Positions 25,211 through 34,711 of a DNA stretch of 64,000 nucleotides are shown piece by piece. Within the stretch, counting starts at the first letter, position 1. Each line of letters begins with the position of its first letter. The notes under the pieces were generated by a model that had not been told where the DNA came from, did not search any database, and saw nothing but the letters and a program-made list of their open reading frames with translations. Source of the stretch: Bradyrhizobium elkanii WSM2783 (GTDB taxonomy: Bacteria > Pseudomonadota > Alphaproteobacteria > Rhizobiales > Xanthobacteraceae); the NCBI RefSeq assembly GCF_000472865.1, contig NZ_AXAP01000004.1:124001-188000 (forward strand). Direction: 5' to 3'. The position numbers and the translations under genes are program-made.

Positions 25211-26983
25211 ATGCACAGTCCCACAAAGCACGACTTTCAGATGGCCACGGCGGCGGCCACGAATGAGAGCGAACTCCATTCCGAATTGCGGATTCTGCGC
25301 GATGTCGTCAGGTTGTTGCCTGCGGGCGTCACGGTCCAGGACGAGCACGGCGACTTCCTGGTCGTTAACGATGCCGCCGCAGCGCGCTTCCAATTGGCAA
25401 GCGATGCAATGGCCTCGCAACTCGACGAACGCCGCGAGACCTGTCTCGAATTGCTACGCAACGGCCGCTCCGCCGTGCTGGAGGAAGCGGTTGCTTCCGG
25501 CGCCACCAGGCAGGTGTTCCTCACCGCGCATCGGCCGGTGCGGATCGCCGACCGCAGTCTCCTGCTGTCGACCTCCGCAGACATCACCGAGCAGAAGGCG
25601 TTCGAGGATCAGCTATTCCGCTCCGCCTATTATGACGAACTGACCGGCCTGCCGACGCGCCGCGTGATCGAGCACCGCGTCAACAGCCTGTTGCGCCGTG
25701 ACGATGCAGATGGCCATTTCGCGCTCGCCTTCCTCGACATCGACAATTTCAAGCACATCAACGACTATTACGGCCACGCCATCGGCGACGCGCTGCTGGT
25801 CGAGATGACCCGGCGGCTCAGCCTGTCCTTGCGCGAAACCGACATTCTGTCGCGCATCTCCGGCGACGAATTCCTGCTGCTGCTCAATCCGATCCAGACC
25901 GAGCAGGAGGTCGCCGACTACATCGAATTCATGCTGCAGCGGTTGAAGGCGCCGTTCTTCATCGACCAGTCGGAGATCTTTGCCTCCACCTCGATCGGCG
26001 TGAGCCTTTATCCCGAGCATGGCCGAAGCTACGACGAGCTGCGCCAGAACGCCGACATCGCGATGTATCGGGTCAAGCACGGCGGCAAGGGTGCCGCGGC
26101 CTTCTTCGACGCCAGCATGGAAGTCGAGGCCATGGCGCGGATGAAGATCGAGCAGTCGCTGCGGCTCGCGATCCTGGAGAAGCGCTTCTGTTGCGCCTTC
26201 CAGGCCAAGGTCGATCTCAGGACGCAGGAGGTCAGGGGCATCGAGGCGCTGGTGCGGCTGCGCGACAATGAGGGCGTGATCCAGGCGCCCGGCACTTTCG
26301 TCAACCTCGCCGTCGAGCTCGGGCTGATCGACGAACTGACCCATCTGGTGCTGGCGGAGATCGTGAGATCGATCGACCTGATCAACAACACCTTTGGTCC
26401 CGACGCTTCCATCAGCATCAACGTCGCGGCCAAGCAGGCCGCCAATCCCGAATTCATGCGCCCGTTCGCCCGCGCGCTCGAGGAGACGGGATACCCGAAG
26501 CGCTTCATGATCGAGGTGACGGAAGACGCCTTCGTCACCAAGTCGCATTTCCAGGAGGAGATCCTGCCGATACTGCGCCGGATCGGCGTCGGGATCTCGA
26601 TCGATGATTTCGGCATCGGCTATTCGTCGCTGTCGGCGCTCGCCGACATCACCGCCGACGAGATCAAGATCGACCGCTCATTCATCACCGACATCCATAA
26701 GCGCCCGCGCAGCCAGGGCATCCTGCGGGCGATCGAGTCCTTGAGCGAGGCGCTCGGCATGACCGTGATCGCGGAAGGCATCGAATCCTACGAGGAACTG
26801 GCCTACCTGCAGGCCGCGACCAAGATCCGCTACGCCCAGGGTTACTATTTCTCGAGACCGATCTTCCTGGACGACCTCAAGCCGTCGATGCCGCTGACGA
26901 GCGAAGCGCGGGCCCACCTGGCGAGCCGGGCGATGGAGGAGGCGCGTCCCGCTTACACCCGGACAAGCAGGTATCGGCGCTGA
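25211..26983 (+). CDS. PAS-GGDEF-EAL cyclic-di-GMP protein
   Basis: A cytosolic protein that may make and/or break cyclic-di-GMP. A PAS-like region precedes the GGDEF domain, whose active site reads SGDEF. An intact inhibitory-site RETD lies five residues ahead of it. The EAL domain keeps IEALVR, EVTEDAF, DDFGIGYSSLS, KIDRSFI and AEGIES, so phosphodiesterase activity is plausible. The frame is open back to 25103, but the extra 36 codons have intergenic-like composition. ATG 25211 (MHSPTKHDF) or 25241 (MATAAATNE) are better starts; neither has a strong ribosome binding site. Confidence 0.85.
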   Translation: MHSPTKHDFQMATAAATNESELHSELRILRDVVRLLPAGVTVQDEHGDFLVVNDAAAARFQLASDAMASQLDERRETCLELLRNGRSAVLEEAVASGATRQVFLTAHRPVRIADRSLLLSTSADITEQKAFEDQLFRSAYYDELTGLPTRRVIEHRVNSLLRRDDADGHFALAFLDIDNFKHINDYYGHAIGDALLVEMTRRLSLSLRETDILSRISGDEFLLLLNPIQTEQEVADYIEFMLQRLKAPFFIDQSEIFASTSIGVSLYPEHGRSYDELRQNADIAMYRVKHGGKGAAAFFDASMEVEAMARMKIEQSLRLAILEKRFCCAFQAKVDLRTQEVRGIEALVRLRDNEGVIQAPGTFVNLAVELGLIDELTHLVLAEIVRSIDLINNTFGPDASISINVAAKQAANPEFMRPFARALEETGYPKRFMIEVTEDAFVTKSHFQEEILPILRRIGVGISIDDFGIGYSSLSALADITADEIKIDRSFITDIHKRPRSQGILRAIESLSEALGMTVIAEGIESYEELAYLQAATKIRYAQGYYFSRPIFLDDLKPSMPLTSEARAHLASRAMEEARPAYTRTSRYRR

Positions 26984-27108
26984 GGAGTGGCGCCCCTACA
27001 ACCATTGCGAGGAAATACTGCGAGATCCCAATTAAGCGTTGAGTAACCGGATTTCCTAACCGCTTGTGACAATTTTGCGTTGTATCCCTGCCTCCCGGGA
27101 ATTCGGGA

Positions 27109-30100
27109 ATGCGCAATCCTTCAAAGCACATCCATAGGATCATCCTTCGCGCGAAGGTATTCCGCCGCCACTTCGCCGCGACGATCCGCGGCCCGGTGCT
27201 GTGGTTGACGCTCTGCGGCGGATTGCTGGTGACCGCGATCTTTGCCGGCACCATCCTGATGGTCGGCCAATTCCGTGAGCGCGCCCTGCACAACAGCGAG
27301 CGCGAACTGGAAAACACCGTGCTGATGCTGACGCGCCACTTCGACCAGCAGTTCGAAGACTCCGCGACGATCGCTTCCGACCTGATCTCACAATTGCGGA
27401 TTCCGGAGCTTGCCTCGCCCGAAGCGTTCAAAGAACGGATGTCGACCGTCGAAGTGCACCATGTGCTGAGATCGAAGGGCCTGTCCTATCTCGGCGACGT
27501 CTCGCTGTTCGACACCGACGGGCACATCATCATCTGGTCCGGACCGCTGCCGGTGCCGAAGCTCGACATATCCGAGCGGGCCTACTTCAAGAGCTTCAAG
27601 TCCAATCCGACCACGGAAACCGTTCTCGCCGAAGCGGTCCGCAGCTATCGCAACGGCAAACTCAATACCGTGATCGCCCACCGCTTGACCGGGCACAACG
27701 AAATCTTTCTCGGGATCATGACGCGGCGCATCGATCCCGCGAACTATGAGAAGTTCTTTGCTTCCGTCGCTCCAGGCGAGAGCGCCACCATCGCCCTGTT
27801 TCACGCCGACGGGACCTTGCTCGCTCGTCATCCGCGCATCGATGAGATGATCGGACGGAATTTCGCTTCCGCCCCGCTGATGCGAGAGGTGCTGGCGAAG
27901 GGAGGCCAGCATACCCTGCGCGTCGAAAGCCCGGTCGATGGAATGAAGCGGCTGGGCTCGGCGGCGCGGCTCGGCCATTTCCCCGCGGTCGTGATCGCAA
28001 CCAATTCCATCGACGCGGCGCTCGCCGACTGGCGTGCCCAGACCAAATTCCTGGTCGTCGCCGCTACGCTCGCCGCGCTGGTGGTTGCAGGGGTGCTGTT
28101 CCTGATCATCCGCGAGATCAACAAGCAAAACCGCCAGGCGCGGCAACGGCTGAAGGCGGAGCGGCAGCGGCTCGATACGGCGCTTAACAACATGATCCAA
28201 GGGCTGGTGCAGTATGACGCCACTGGGCGCATCGTCGCCTTCAACCGGCGCTATCTCGACATGTTCCAGCTCTCGACCGACGTCGCGAAGCCGGGATGCC
28301 ATTTCCGCGACCTGATGCTCCACCGCCAGGTGAAGGGATTGTTCGACGGCGATGTCGACGCATTCTGCACCTCGGTCATGGACAATATCGCCCAAGGCCA
28401 GGTTGATCGCCGACTGATCGGTTGCGCGGACGGCCGCTGGTTTTCGGCCATCAGCACGCCTCTCAAGCACGGCGGGTGGATCACCACCGTCGAGGACATC
28501 ACCGAGCGCTGCAGGCTCGAGCAGGAGCGCGACCGGAACTTCGCGTTCCTGCGCGAGATCATCGACCACATCCCCTCGCAGATCACCGTCAAGGATGCGC
28601 AGGACCGGCGCTATCTCCTGGTCAACCGGGTTGCCGAGGAGCAGTTCGGCATTTCGCGCGAGCTGATCTTCGGCAGGACCGCATTCGATGTCTTTCCGGC
28701 CGCCTCCGCGCGAATAATCACCTCGGACGACGAAAGGTTGCTGGGATCCACCGACGGCTTCTACAGGGACGAACACCTCTGGAAGACCCAGGCCAAGGGC
28801 GAACGCTACATCACCTCGAAACGCATCGGCATCCGCGATCAGGCCGGCGCGACGCGCTATATCATCAACGTCGTCGAGGACGTGACCGAACGCAAGCTCG
28901 CGAACGAAAGGATCACCTATCTTGCGCATTACGATGCGCTGACCGATCTGCCGAACCGCGTGCTGTTCCGTGCGCAGATCGCACGCGAGCTCGAAAGGGC
29001 AATGCGCGGAGAACGGTTCGCATTGCTTTACATCGATATCGACGAGTTCAAGGCCATCAACGACTCGCTCGGCCATCATGTCGGCGACGAGTTGCTGAAG
29101 ACGCTGGCCGCACGGATCAAGGCCTGCCTCAAACCCGGCGACCTGATCGCCCGGCTTGGCGGCGACGAATTCGCGGTGATCCAGACCGCAGTTGATGCAA
29201 CCGGTGATGTCGCGGAATTCGTGACGCGGATCCATGGCGCGATCCGGCAACCTTGCGACTGCCTCGGGCATCATCTTTCCACCGACGCCAGCATTGGCAT
29301 CGCGCTGGCGCCGCAGGACGGCACGGAACTCGACCAGCTCATCAAGCACGCGGATCTGGCGATGTATGCCGCCAAAGCCGGCGGGCGCCGGACCCATCGC
29401 TTCTTCGAGCCGGCAATGGATGAAAGCGCCCAGGCCCGCCTCGCCATGGAGCAGGACCTGCGGCAAGCCATGGTGGAAGGCGGTTTCGAAATCCACTACC
29501 AGCCGCTCTTGGACTTGAGGACCAATCAGGTCGCGGGCTGCGAGGCCCTGTTGCGCTGGCGTCATCCGGAGCGCGGCATGATCTCTCCTGCCGAGTTCAT
29601 TCCGGTGGCCGAAGACACCGGACTGATCAACGAGCTCGGCGACTGGGTGCTACGCACGGCCTGCACGGAAGCGGCCGCCTGGCCATCCCACATTCGGCTC
29701 GCCGTCAACGTCTCGCCGGTCCAGCTCAAATGCGAAACACTGGCGTTGCGGATCACGGGCGCGCTCACCGCCTCCGGCCTCGCGCCCGGTCGGCTGGAGA
29801 TCGAGATCACGGAGGCGGTGCTGATCAGGGACGATGAAGCCGCGCTCGCGATCCTGCATCAGCTCCGCGCCATCGGCGTGCGCATCGCGCTCGACGATTT
29901 CGGCACCGGCTATTCCTCCTTAAGCTATCTGAAGCGGTTTCCGTTCGACAAGATCAAGATCGACCGATGCTTCGTCAGCGACATCGAGGTCGACGGTTCC
30001 TCAACCATCGTGCAGGCGGTGGTGAATATCGCTGCGTCGCGCAACATGACCACCGCGGTCGAAGGCGTCGAAACCGAGCAGCAGCGAAAACTATTGCGCG

Positions 30101-30210
30101 AGCTGGGCTGCACGCAGATGCAAGGCTTCCTGTTCAGCGCGCCGAAGCCGGCATCGGAGATCAGGCGATTGCTCGACATGGACCAGATGGCGACGCGGGT
30201 TTTGGCCTAG
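27109..30210 (+). CDS. Membrane Cache-PAS-PAS-GGDEF-EAL cyclic-di-GMP protein
   Basis: A 1033-residue sensor/turnover protein. A membrane segment at about 29-52 and another at about 310-335 enclose a periplasmic double-Cache-type sensor (ISERAYFKSF is typical). Two PAS-like regions follow (about 350-470 and 490-590, ending in ITER and VTER), then GGDEF with RLGGDEF at about 682-688, and EAL with CEALLRW at about 812. The inhibitory-site position reads KPGD instead of RxxD, so product feedback may be lost. EAL motifs DDFGTGYSSLSYLKRFPFD and KIDRCFV are intact. Confidence 0.9.
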   Translation: MRNPSKHIHRIILRAKVFRRHFAATIRGPVLWLTLCGGLLVTAIFAGTILMVGQFRERALHNSERELENTVLMLTRHFDQQFEDSATIASDLISQLRIPELASPEAFKERMSTVEVHHVLRSKGLSYLGDVSLFDTDGHIIIWSGPLPVPKLDISERAYFKSFKSNPTTETVLAEAVRSYRNGKLNTVIAHRLTGHNEIFLGIMTRRIDPANYEKFFASVAPGESATIALFHADGTLLARHPRIDEMIGRNFASAPLMREVLAKGGQHTLRVESPVDGMKRLGSAARLGHFPAVVIATNSIDAALADWRAQTKFLVVAATLAALVVAGVLFLIIREINKQNRQARQRLKAERQRLDTALNNMIQGLVQYDATGRIVAFNRRYLDMFQLSTDVAKPGCHFRDLMLHRQVKGLFDGDVDAFCTSVMDNIAQGQVDRRLIGCADGRWFSAISTPLKHGGWITTVEDITERCRLEQERDRNFAFLREIIDHIPSQITVKDAQDRRYLLVNRVAEEQFGISRELIFGRTAFDVFPAASARIITSDDERLLGSTDGFYRDEHLWKTQAKGERYITSKRIGIRDQAGATRYIINVVEDVTERKLANERITYLAHYDALTDLPNRVLFRAQIARELERAMRGERFALLYIDIDEFKAINDSLGHHVGDELLKTLAARIKACLKPGDLIARLGGDEFAVIQTAVDATGDVAEFVTRIHGAIRQPCDCLGHHLSTDASIGIALAPQDGTELDQLIKHADLAMYAAKAGGRRTHRFFEPAMDESAQARLAMEQDLRQAMVEGGFEIHYQPLLDLRTNQVAGCEALLRWRHPERGMISPAEFIPVAEDTGLINELGDWVLRTACTEAAAWPSHIRLAVNVSPVQLKCETLALRITGALTASGLAPGRLEIEITEAVLIRDDEAALAILHQLRAIGVRIALDDFGTGYSSLSYLKRFPFDKIKIDRCFVSDIEVDGSSTIVQAVVNIAASRNMTTAVEGVETEQQRKLLRELGCTQMQGFLFSAPKPASEIRRLLDMDQMATRVLA

Positions 30211-30313
30211 AGTCGATCGGGCGGCTATCTTGCGCGACGGCGATGGCGTACAAATATGGGGTGCGAGCCCGACCACGAGGCAATCTGGCCATAGGGCAAT
30301 GGCGAGTGAACCC

Positions 30314-30718
30314 ATGTCCCCTCTTTCCATCCTCCTCAATGTGCTCTGGATCCTGATCGGCGGCGCGTGGATGGCGTTTGGCTGGCTTGTCGCCGCGATC
30401 ATCATGGCGATCACGATCATCGGCCTGCCCTGGGCGCGCGCGGCCTTCAATATCGCTGTCTATACCCTGTTGCCGTTCGGTTCGCGGGCCGCGCGCCGCG
30501 ACGAAATCACCGGCGTGAGCGACGTCGGGACCGGCCCGCTCGGGCTGATCGGCAACCTGATCTGGTTCGTGCTCGCGGGCTGGTGGCTTGCGCTCGGTCA
30601 CCTCGTCACGGCGATCATCTGGGCGGTCACCATCATCGGCTTGCCCTTCGCCTGGGCGCACCTCAAGCTTGCCGGCATCGCGCTGTGGCCGATCGGCAAG
30701 ACGATCGTACCCGCTTGA
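30314..30718 (+). CDS. YccF/DUF307 small inner-membrane protein
   Basis: A 134-residue membrane protein made of two similar halves, each with the motif ITIIGLPWARAA / VTIIGLPFAWAHLKL, which is the YccF domain pattern. Function is unknown in the family. ATG 30314 (MSPLSILLN) is the family-like start; ATG 30299 (MASEP) is possible, and the open frame goes back to 30230. It converges on the monooxygenase gene at 30723, only four bases away. Confidence 0.85.
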   Translation: MSPLSILLNVLWILIGGAWMAFGWLVAAIIMAITIIGLPWARAAFNIAVYTLLPFGSRAARRDEITGVSDVGTGPLGLIGNLIWFVLAGWWLALGHLVTAIIWAVTIIGLPFAWAHLKLAGIALWPIGKTIVPA

Positions 30719-30722
30719 TCCC

Positions 30723-31802
30723 TTACGCAGCCAAGCGGCCGCGATTGTGCTGGGCAAGGATCGGGCGGATCAGCCGCCCGAAACGCTCGGCCTCTTCGTC
30801 ATGCAGATAGCCGGACAGGCAGAAGGAATGGCAGCCGGCATCAATGAATTGCTGCAGCATGTCGGCGCATTGGACGGGATTGCCGACCACCGCAATGCCG
30901 GCGCCGGGCCGGACCTTGGTGATGCCGGTCCACAGATGCGGCAACAGGAGGTCGCCATGCTCGCGCGCAAGCTGCTGCACCCGTTGATTGGCCGCTGAAT
31001 TGTTGTAGAGCGTCTTCATCTCCTGTTTCTGACGTTCGGTGGCATGACGCACCAGGCGGTCGGCCGCCTCCCACGCGTCCGCTTCGTTCTCGCGGCAGAT
31101 CACCTGCAGCCGCATACCGAAACCAATCTCCTGCTCGCGGCCGTGGCTGCGCGCCAGCGCCCTGATTTCGGCGATGTTCTGCGCGATGCGCTCCGGCAGG
31201 TCGCCCCAGAACAGATGCACATCGGAGTGTTTCGCCGATAATTCCCACGCCTGCCGCGAGCCGCCGCCGAGATAGAATTTCGGAAACGGCTGCTGCAGCG
31301 GCCGCGGCCGGATATGCGCGCCCGACAGCGAGTGGAACCTGCCATTGAAATGCACCGGCCCGCGCGTGGTCCACAGCGCCTTCAGGATCGAGACCTCCTC
31401 GTCCATCAGCGCGTAGCGCTCTTCCTTGGCGTAACTGATACCCTCGGCTCCGACCTCGCTCTCGTTCTGGCCCGCGATCAGGTTGATACAGATGCGCCCG
31501 CCCGACATCTGGTCGAAGGTCGAGATCATCTTGGCAAGCAGCACCGGATTGATGTAGCCGGGACGCGCCGCGATCAGCGGCTTGATCTTCGACGACCGCG
31601 CCGCCATGAAGGCGCCCGTGATCCAGGCCTCCCAGCACACCGAGCCAACCGGGATCAGCAAATATTCAAAGCCCGCCGCTTCGGCGGCCTGCACGACCCG
31701 CTCGCAGAGTTCCGGCGAGCCCGCCACCTGGGCTTCCATCAGCCCATAGGCGGTGGTGTCGCCATGCGTCGGCAAATACCAGCCAAATTCGAGCGGACGC
31801 AT
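30723..31802 (-). CDS. SsuD-like LLM flavin-dependent monooxygenase
   Basis: A 359-residue member of the alkanesulfonate monooxygenase branch of luciferase-like enzymes. MRPLEFGWYLPTHGDT at the start, FDQMSGGRICINLIAGQNES and YLGGGSRQAWEL are typical. It would use reduced flavin from a partner reductase to cleave a sulfonate or related compound; no ssu transporter or reductase is adjacent. ATG 31802 is chosen because GGGGAGATCGTC stands directly before it; the open frame 28 codons further upstream lacks conservation. Confidence 0.84.
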   Translation of the reverse strand: MRPLEFGWYLPTHGDTTAYGLMEAQVAGSPELCERVVQAAEAAGFEYLLIPVGSVCWEAWITGAFMAARSSKIKPLIAARPGYINPVLLAKMISTFDQMSGGRICINLIAGQNESEVGAEGISYAKEERYALMDEEVSILKALWTTRGPVHFNGRFHSLSGAHIRPRPLQQPFPKFYLGGGSRQAWELSAKHSDVHLFWGDLPERIAQNIAEIRALARSHGREQEIGFGMRLQVICRENEADAWEAADRLVRHATERQKQEMKTLYNNSAANQRVQQLAREHGDLLLPHLWTGITKVRPGAGIAVVGNPVQCADMLQQFIDAGCHSFCLSGYLHDEEAERFGRLIRPILAQHNRGRLAA

Positions 31803-31926
31803 GACGATCTCCCCAAGCAGATGGCGCTTTTCGCGCGGTTCTACCGGCAGTTTACAGCCTGCATCTCGCCAGACAATCGCTCTCAAGACCGTTGCCGATG
31901 GGGGACCAATCGGCTAAATGAACCGT

Positions 31927-32006
<80 letters not shown>

Positions 32007-32049
32007 TTTATCCCCATTTTACAGCGCGATAGCGCGCCAGAACCGAACG

Positions 32050-32089
32050 ATCCAGATTTGTCTCGTTCGAGCGAGTAAGCGATCTGGAT
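32050..32089 (-). terminator. Hairpin after the ArsB-like gene
   Basis: ATCCAGAT at 32050-32057 pairs with ATCTGGAT at 32082-32089, with a smaller CTCG/CGAG stem inside. It lies just past the last gene of the minus-strand transporter operon. There is no T-run, so intrinsic termination is doubtful. Confidence 0.3.
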
Positions 32090-32096
32090 GAGATCC

Positions 32097-33341
32097 TCAC
32101 CAGATCGCGGCCGCGAGCGCCGCGAGCAATGCGGGCGGCGTCACCAGCACACCAATTTTCAGGAAGCGCCAGGCACTGACGTCGACCTTTTCCCGCCGCA
32201 ACGCCACCAGCCACAGGATCGTTGCGAGCGATCCAGTCACCGAGAGATTGGGCCCGAGATCGACGCCGATCAGCATGGCGCTCAAAACCTGCGCCGGGAG
32301 GTGGTCGACCGAGCCCGCAACGAGGCCTACGGGAAGGTTATTGGCGATGTTGTCGGCGATCGAGGCGACGATTCCGGCGCTCCAGGCGGCCTCAGTCGGC
32401 GATCTCTCGATTCCGGCCTGCAGAAGCGCATTGAGATGGTCAATCGCGCCGCTCTTCAGCAGCGCTTCCACCATCACGAACAGTCCCGCGACCAATGGCA
32501 GCACGCTCCAGGAAATGCCTTTCATCACCCGCCGGGGCGACTGGCGGCTGAGCGCGAGCACTGCCGTAGCCGTGACGAGACCGCAAATGAAGGTCGGCAA
32601 TCCCAATTGCACGTCGAGTGCCGAAGCCGTCAGGAGTACGACGCCGATCGCGGCGATGCCGATTGCGGTGAGCCTGCCGCCGCGGCCGAGCCTGGGATGT
32701 GGCACGCGGCTCGCGATGGTCCCTTCAGCGAGCGCGTGGCGCTGGCTGAGGCACAGCACGACATAGGTCACGACAATTGCGGCAACCGAAGGCAGCGCGA
32801 ACTGGCGCAGCCATTCAAATAGATGCGGCATGCGTTCGCCGAACACAACAAGATTGGCGGGATTGGAGATCGGCAGCACGAAGCTCGCGGCGTTGGCAGT
32901 GAAGGCGCATGCGAACAGATAGGGCAGCGGATTTGCGCCGGCGGCGCGGGTCGCGGCGTAGACAGCTGGCGTCAATACGATGGCCGTGGCGTCATTGGAG
33001 AGGAAGCTGGTGACGAGAATGCCGACGGCATAAACCAGAAGAAACAGCAGCTGCGGCGAGCCGCGCGCATGTTCGACCGCAAAAGCGGCAAGGTAGTCGA
33101 ACAGGCCTTCACAACGAGCGAGCTCCGCGGTGAGCATCATGCCGGTCAGGAAGAAATATACATCGAGGCCCTTGGCGATACCGCGCAGCGCTTCGCTTGC
33201 GGTCAGGAGGTTGCAAAGCACCAGCGCGACCGCGCCCGCCACCGCCCAGACCGCCTCGGGCAGGCGAAAGGGCCTGATGATAACGCCGGCGGTTGCCGGG
33301 ATAATGATGCTCCAAGTCAGAAGCGATTCGTGCGGCGACAT
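32097..33341 (-). CDS. ArsB-like (ArsB/NhaD superfamily) ion transporter
   Basis: A 414-residue membrane protein with about 11 hydrophobic segments and the ArsB-family signatures SNDATAIVLTPAVYAA, PISNPANLVVFGERMP and DLGPNLSVTGSLATILW. The family exports arsenite/antimonite or carries other anions. No arsR, arsC or arsA is nearby, so arsenite is only one possibility. The reading frame is open much further upstream, inside the previous gene in another frame; ATG 33341 (MSPHESLLTW) with GGAGACGAGGGCG before it is the real start. It is the last gene of the sigma-54 operon, 29 bases after the MFS gene. Confidence 0.85.
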   Translation of the reverse strand: MSPHESLLTWSIIIPATAGVIIRPFRLPEAVWAVAGAVALVLCNLLTASEALRGIAKGLDVYFFLTGMMLTAELARCEGLFDYLAAFAVEHARGSPQLLFLLVYAVGILVTSFLSNDATAIVLTPAVYAATRAAGANPLPYLFACAFTANAASFVLPISNPANLVVFGERMPHLFEWLRQFALPSVAAIVVTYVVLCLSQRHALAEGTIASRVPHPRLGRGGRLTAIGIAAIGVVLLTASALDVQLGLPTFICGLVTATAVLALSRQSPRRVMKGISWSVLPLVAGLFVMVEALLKSGAIDHLNALLQAGIERSPTEAAWSAGIVASIADNIANNLPVGLVAGSVDHLPAQVLSAMLIGVDLGPNLSVTGSLATILWLVALRREKVDVSAWRFLKIGVLVTPPALLAALAAAIW

Positions 33342-33370
33342 CGCCCTCGTCTCCAAAAGAAGGCCGAAAA

Positions 33371-34657
33371 TCATCCCGCCGCGATACTGGAGGTCGGCGG
33401 GATCGTCTTCGCCGTTTGTCCCAAATCCGAACCCGAATGCACGCGCGTCTCCGGGAGCGCAAACCAGCAAACCGCAAAACCAACGCCCGCAACCGCGCCG
33501 AGCGTGAGGAAGGCCGCGCTGTAGCCTACCTTCACAACGACAAAGCCTGCGAGTGTGGTAGAGATTGCCGCTCCGACGCTTTGCGCGGTGATCATCGCGC
33601 CTTGCGCGACGTTGAAACGTCCAGTGTTTCGCATGAGGTCGGCGACGATCACGGGAAAGATCGCGCCGAGAATACCTGCCCCAATCCCATCCAGCAGCTG
33701 TACGGCAAGGAGCCAGTTCCTGTTGTCGGATAGCGTATAAAGCGCTCCGCGAAGGGGCAGTATTAAGAGCGCAGCGAGGAAGAAGCTTTTGTGGCCCCAT
33801 CGGTCGGCCCGCGCTGCAACAAGCATCGCCATTGGCACCATCATTATTTGGGCCGCGACGATGCACGCCGACATCATGCTGGTGCCGAGATTCTTGTCCT
33901 GAAGCGCGAGCTTCTGCCCGACGAGCGGCAGCATCGCTGCATTCGAGAGATGAAAGAGCGTTACGCAAACCGCAAAGACCAGAAGCGGGCGGCACGTCAG
34001 GAGAATGCTAAGGCCTGCCGGCTGCTCGCGGACGCTGTCTGGATTTCTCCCATGTTTCTGCAGCCCACGCGCGAGGTCATGGTCGATCGCATCTTCTGGG
34101 AGCGCCAGCACACTAATTAGGCTTGCGATCGTCATCACGCCAAGCACATAGAATACGACCTGAGGCCCGAAAAAGTAGGCCGCGCCGCCCGCAACAGTCG
34201 CGGCCGCTGCGTTACCGGCGTGATTGAAACTTTCATTGCGGCCGACGCGGGCCGTGAAGGCGCGATGGCCCGCGACGCCAAGGGAAACGGCTGCTATCGT
34301 CGGCGGAAAGATCACGCCTGCCGCGTGCGCGACGCTCTGCGACAGAACAACCGGCCAGAAGCCTGCGCAGAGAGGCAGAATCAGCGAGGCGCAGGTGACA
34401 ATCAGCGCTGCACACACCATCATTAAGCGCTTTGCTCTTGTCGCATCGACCAGCGCGCCGACCGGGGTCTGCGCAACGAGGCCGGCAAAACCAGCGATCG
34501 ACATCACCACGCCGATGCTAGCTTCGTCCCATTTTTGCTCGGTTAGGAGATAGACGGCGAGATAGGGACCGAGCCCGTCGCGCACATCGGCCAGGAAGAA
34601 ATTGGCGGCATCAAGGGCGCGGTTGGCACGTTGTCCTGATTTTGAATCGCTAGACAT
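33371..34657 (-). CDS. MFS transporter
   Basis: A 428-residue 12-segment major facilitator protein. FFLADVRDGLGPYLAVYLL near the start and VGALVDATRAKRLMM between segments 2 and 3 are the clearest motifs. I recall similar proteins annotated only as MFS transporters. ATG 34657 (MSSDSKSGQ) has GAGG seven bases ahead; the open frame begins 11 codons earlier. The gene sits between the cytosolic repeat-domain protein (54-base gap) and the ArsB-like transporter, so its substrate is probably the signal or toxin that this cluster answers. Confidence 0.85.
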   Translation of the reverse strand: MSSDSKSGQRANRALDAANFFLADVRDGLGPYLAVYLLTEQKWDEASIGVVMSIAGFAGLVAQTPVGALVDATRAKRLMMVCAALIVTCASLILPLCAGFWPVVLSQSVAHAAGVIFPPTIAAVSLGVAGHRAFTARVGRNESFNHAGNAAAATVAGGAAYFFGPQVVFYVLGVMTIASLISVLALPEDAIDHDLARGLQKHGRNPDSVREQPAGLSILLTCRPLLVFAVCVTLFHLSNAAMLPLVGQKLALQDKNLGTSMMSACIVAAQIMMVPMAMLVAARADRWGHKSFFLAALLILPLRGALYTLSDNRNWLLAVQLLDGIGAGILGAIFPVIVADLMRNTGRFNVAQGAMITAQSVGAAISTTLAGFVVVKVGYSAAFLTLGAVAGVGFAVCWFALPETRVHSGSDLGQTAKTIPPTSSIAAG

Positions 34658-34711
34658 GTTCGGCCTCGACCCTTGACGTGATTCCGCCAATTCCTTTCAA
34701 CACGATCCGCT

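Noticed and set aside
27388-29565. 725-codon open frame antisense to the large GGDEF-EAL gene
   Set aside because: Shadow of a high-GC gene with clear domains on the plus strand; no ribosome binding site or family resemblance.
33342-33995. Upstream extension of the ArsB-like reading frame
   Set aside because: It overlaps the MFS gene in another frame, has no transporter-like hydrophobicity, and ATG 33341 has a proper ribosome binding site.
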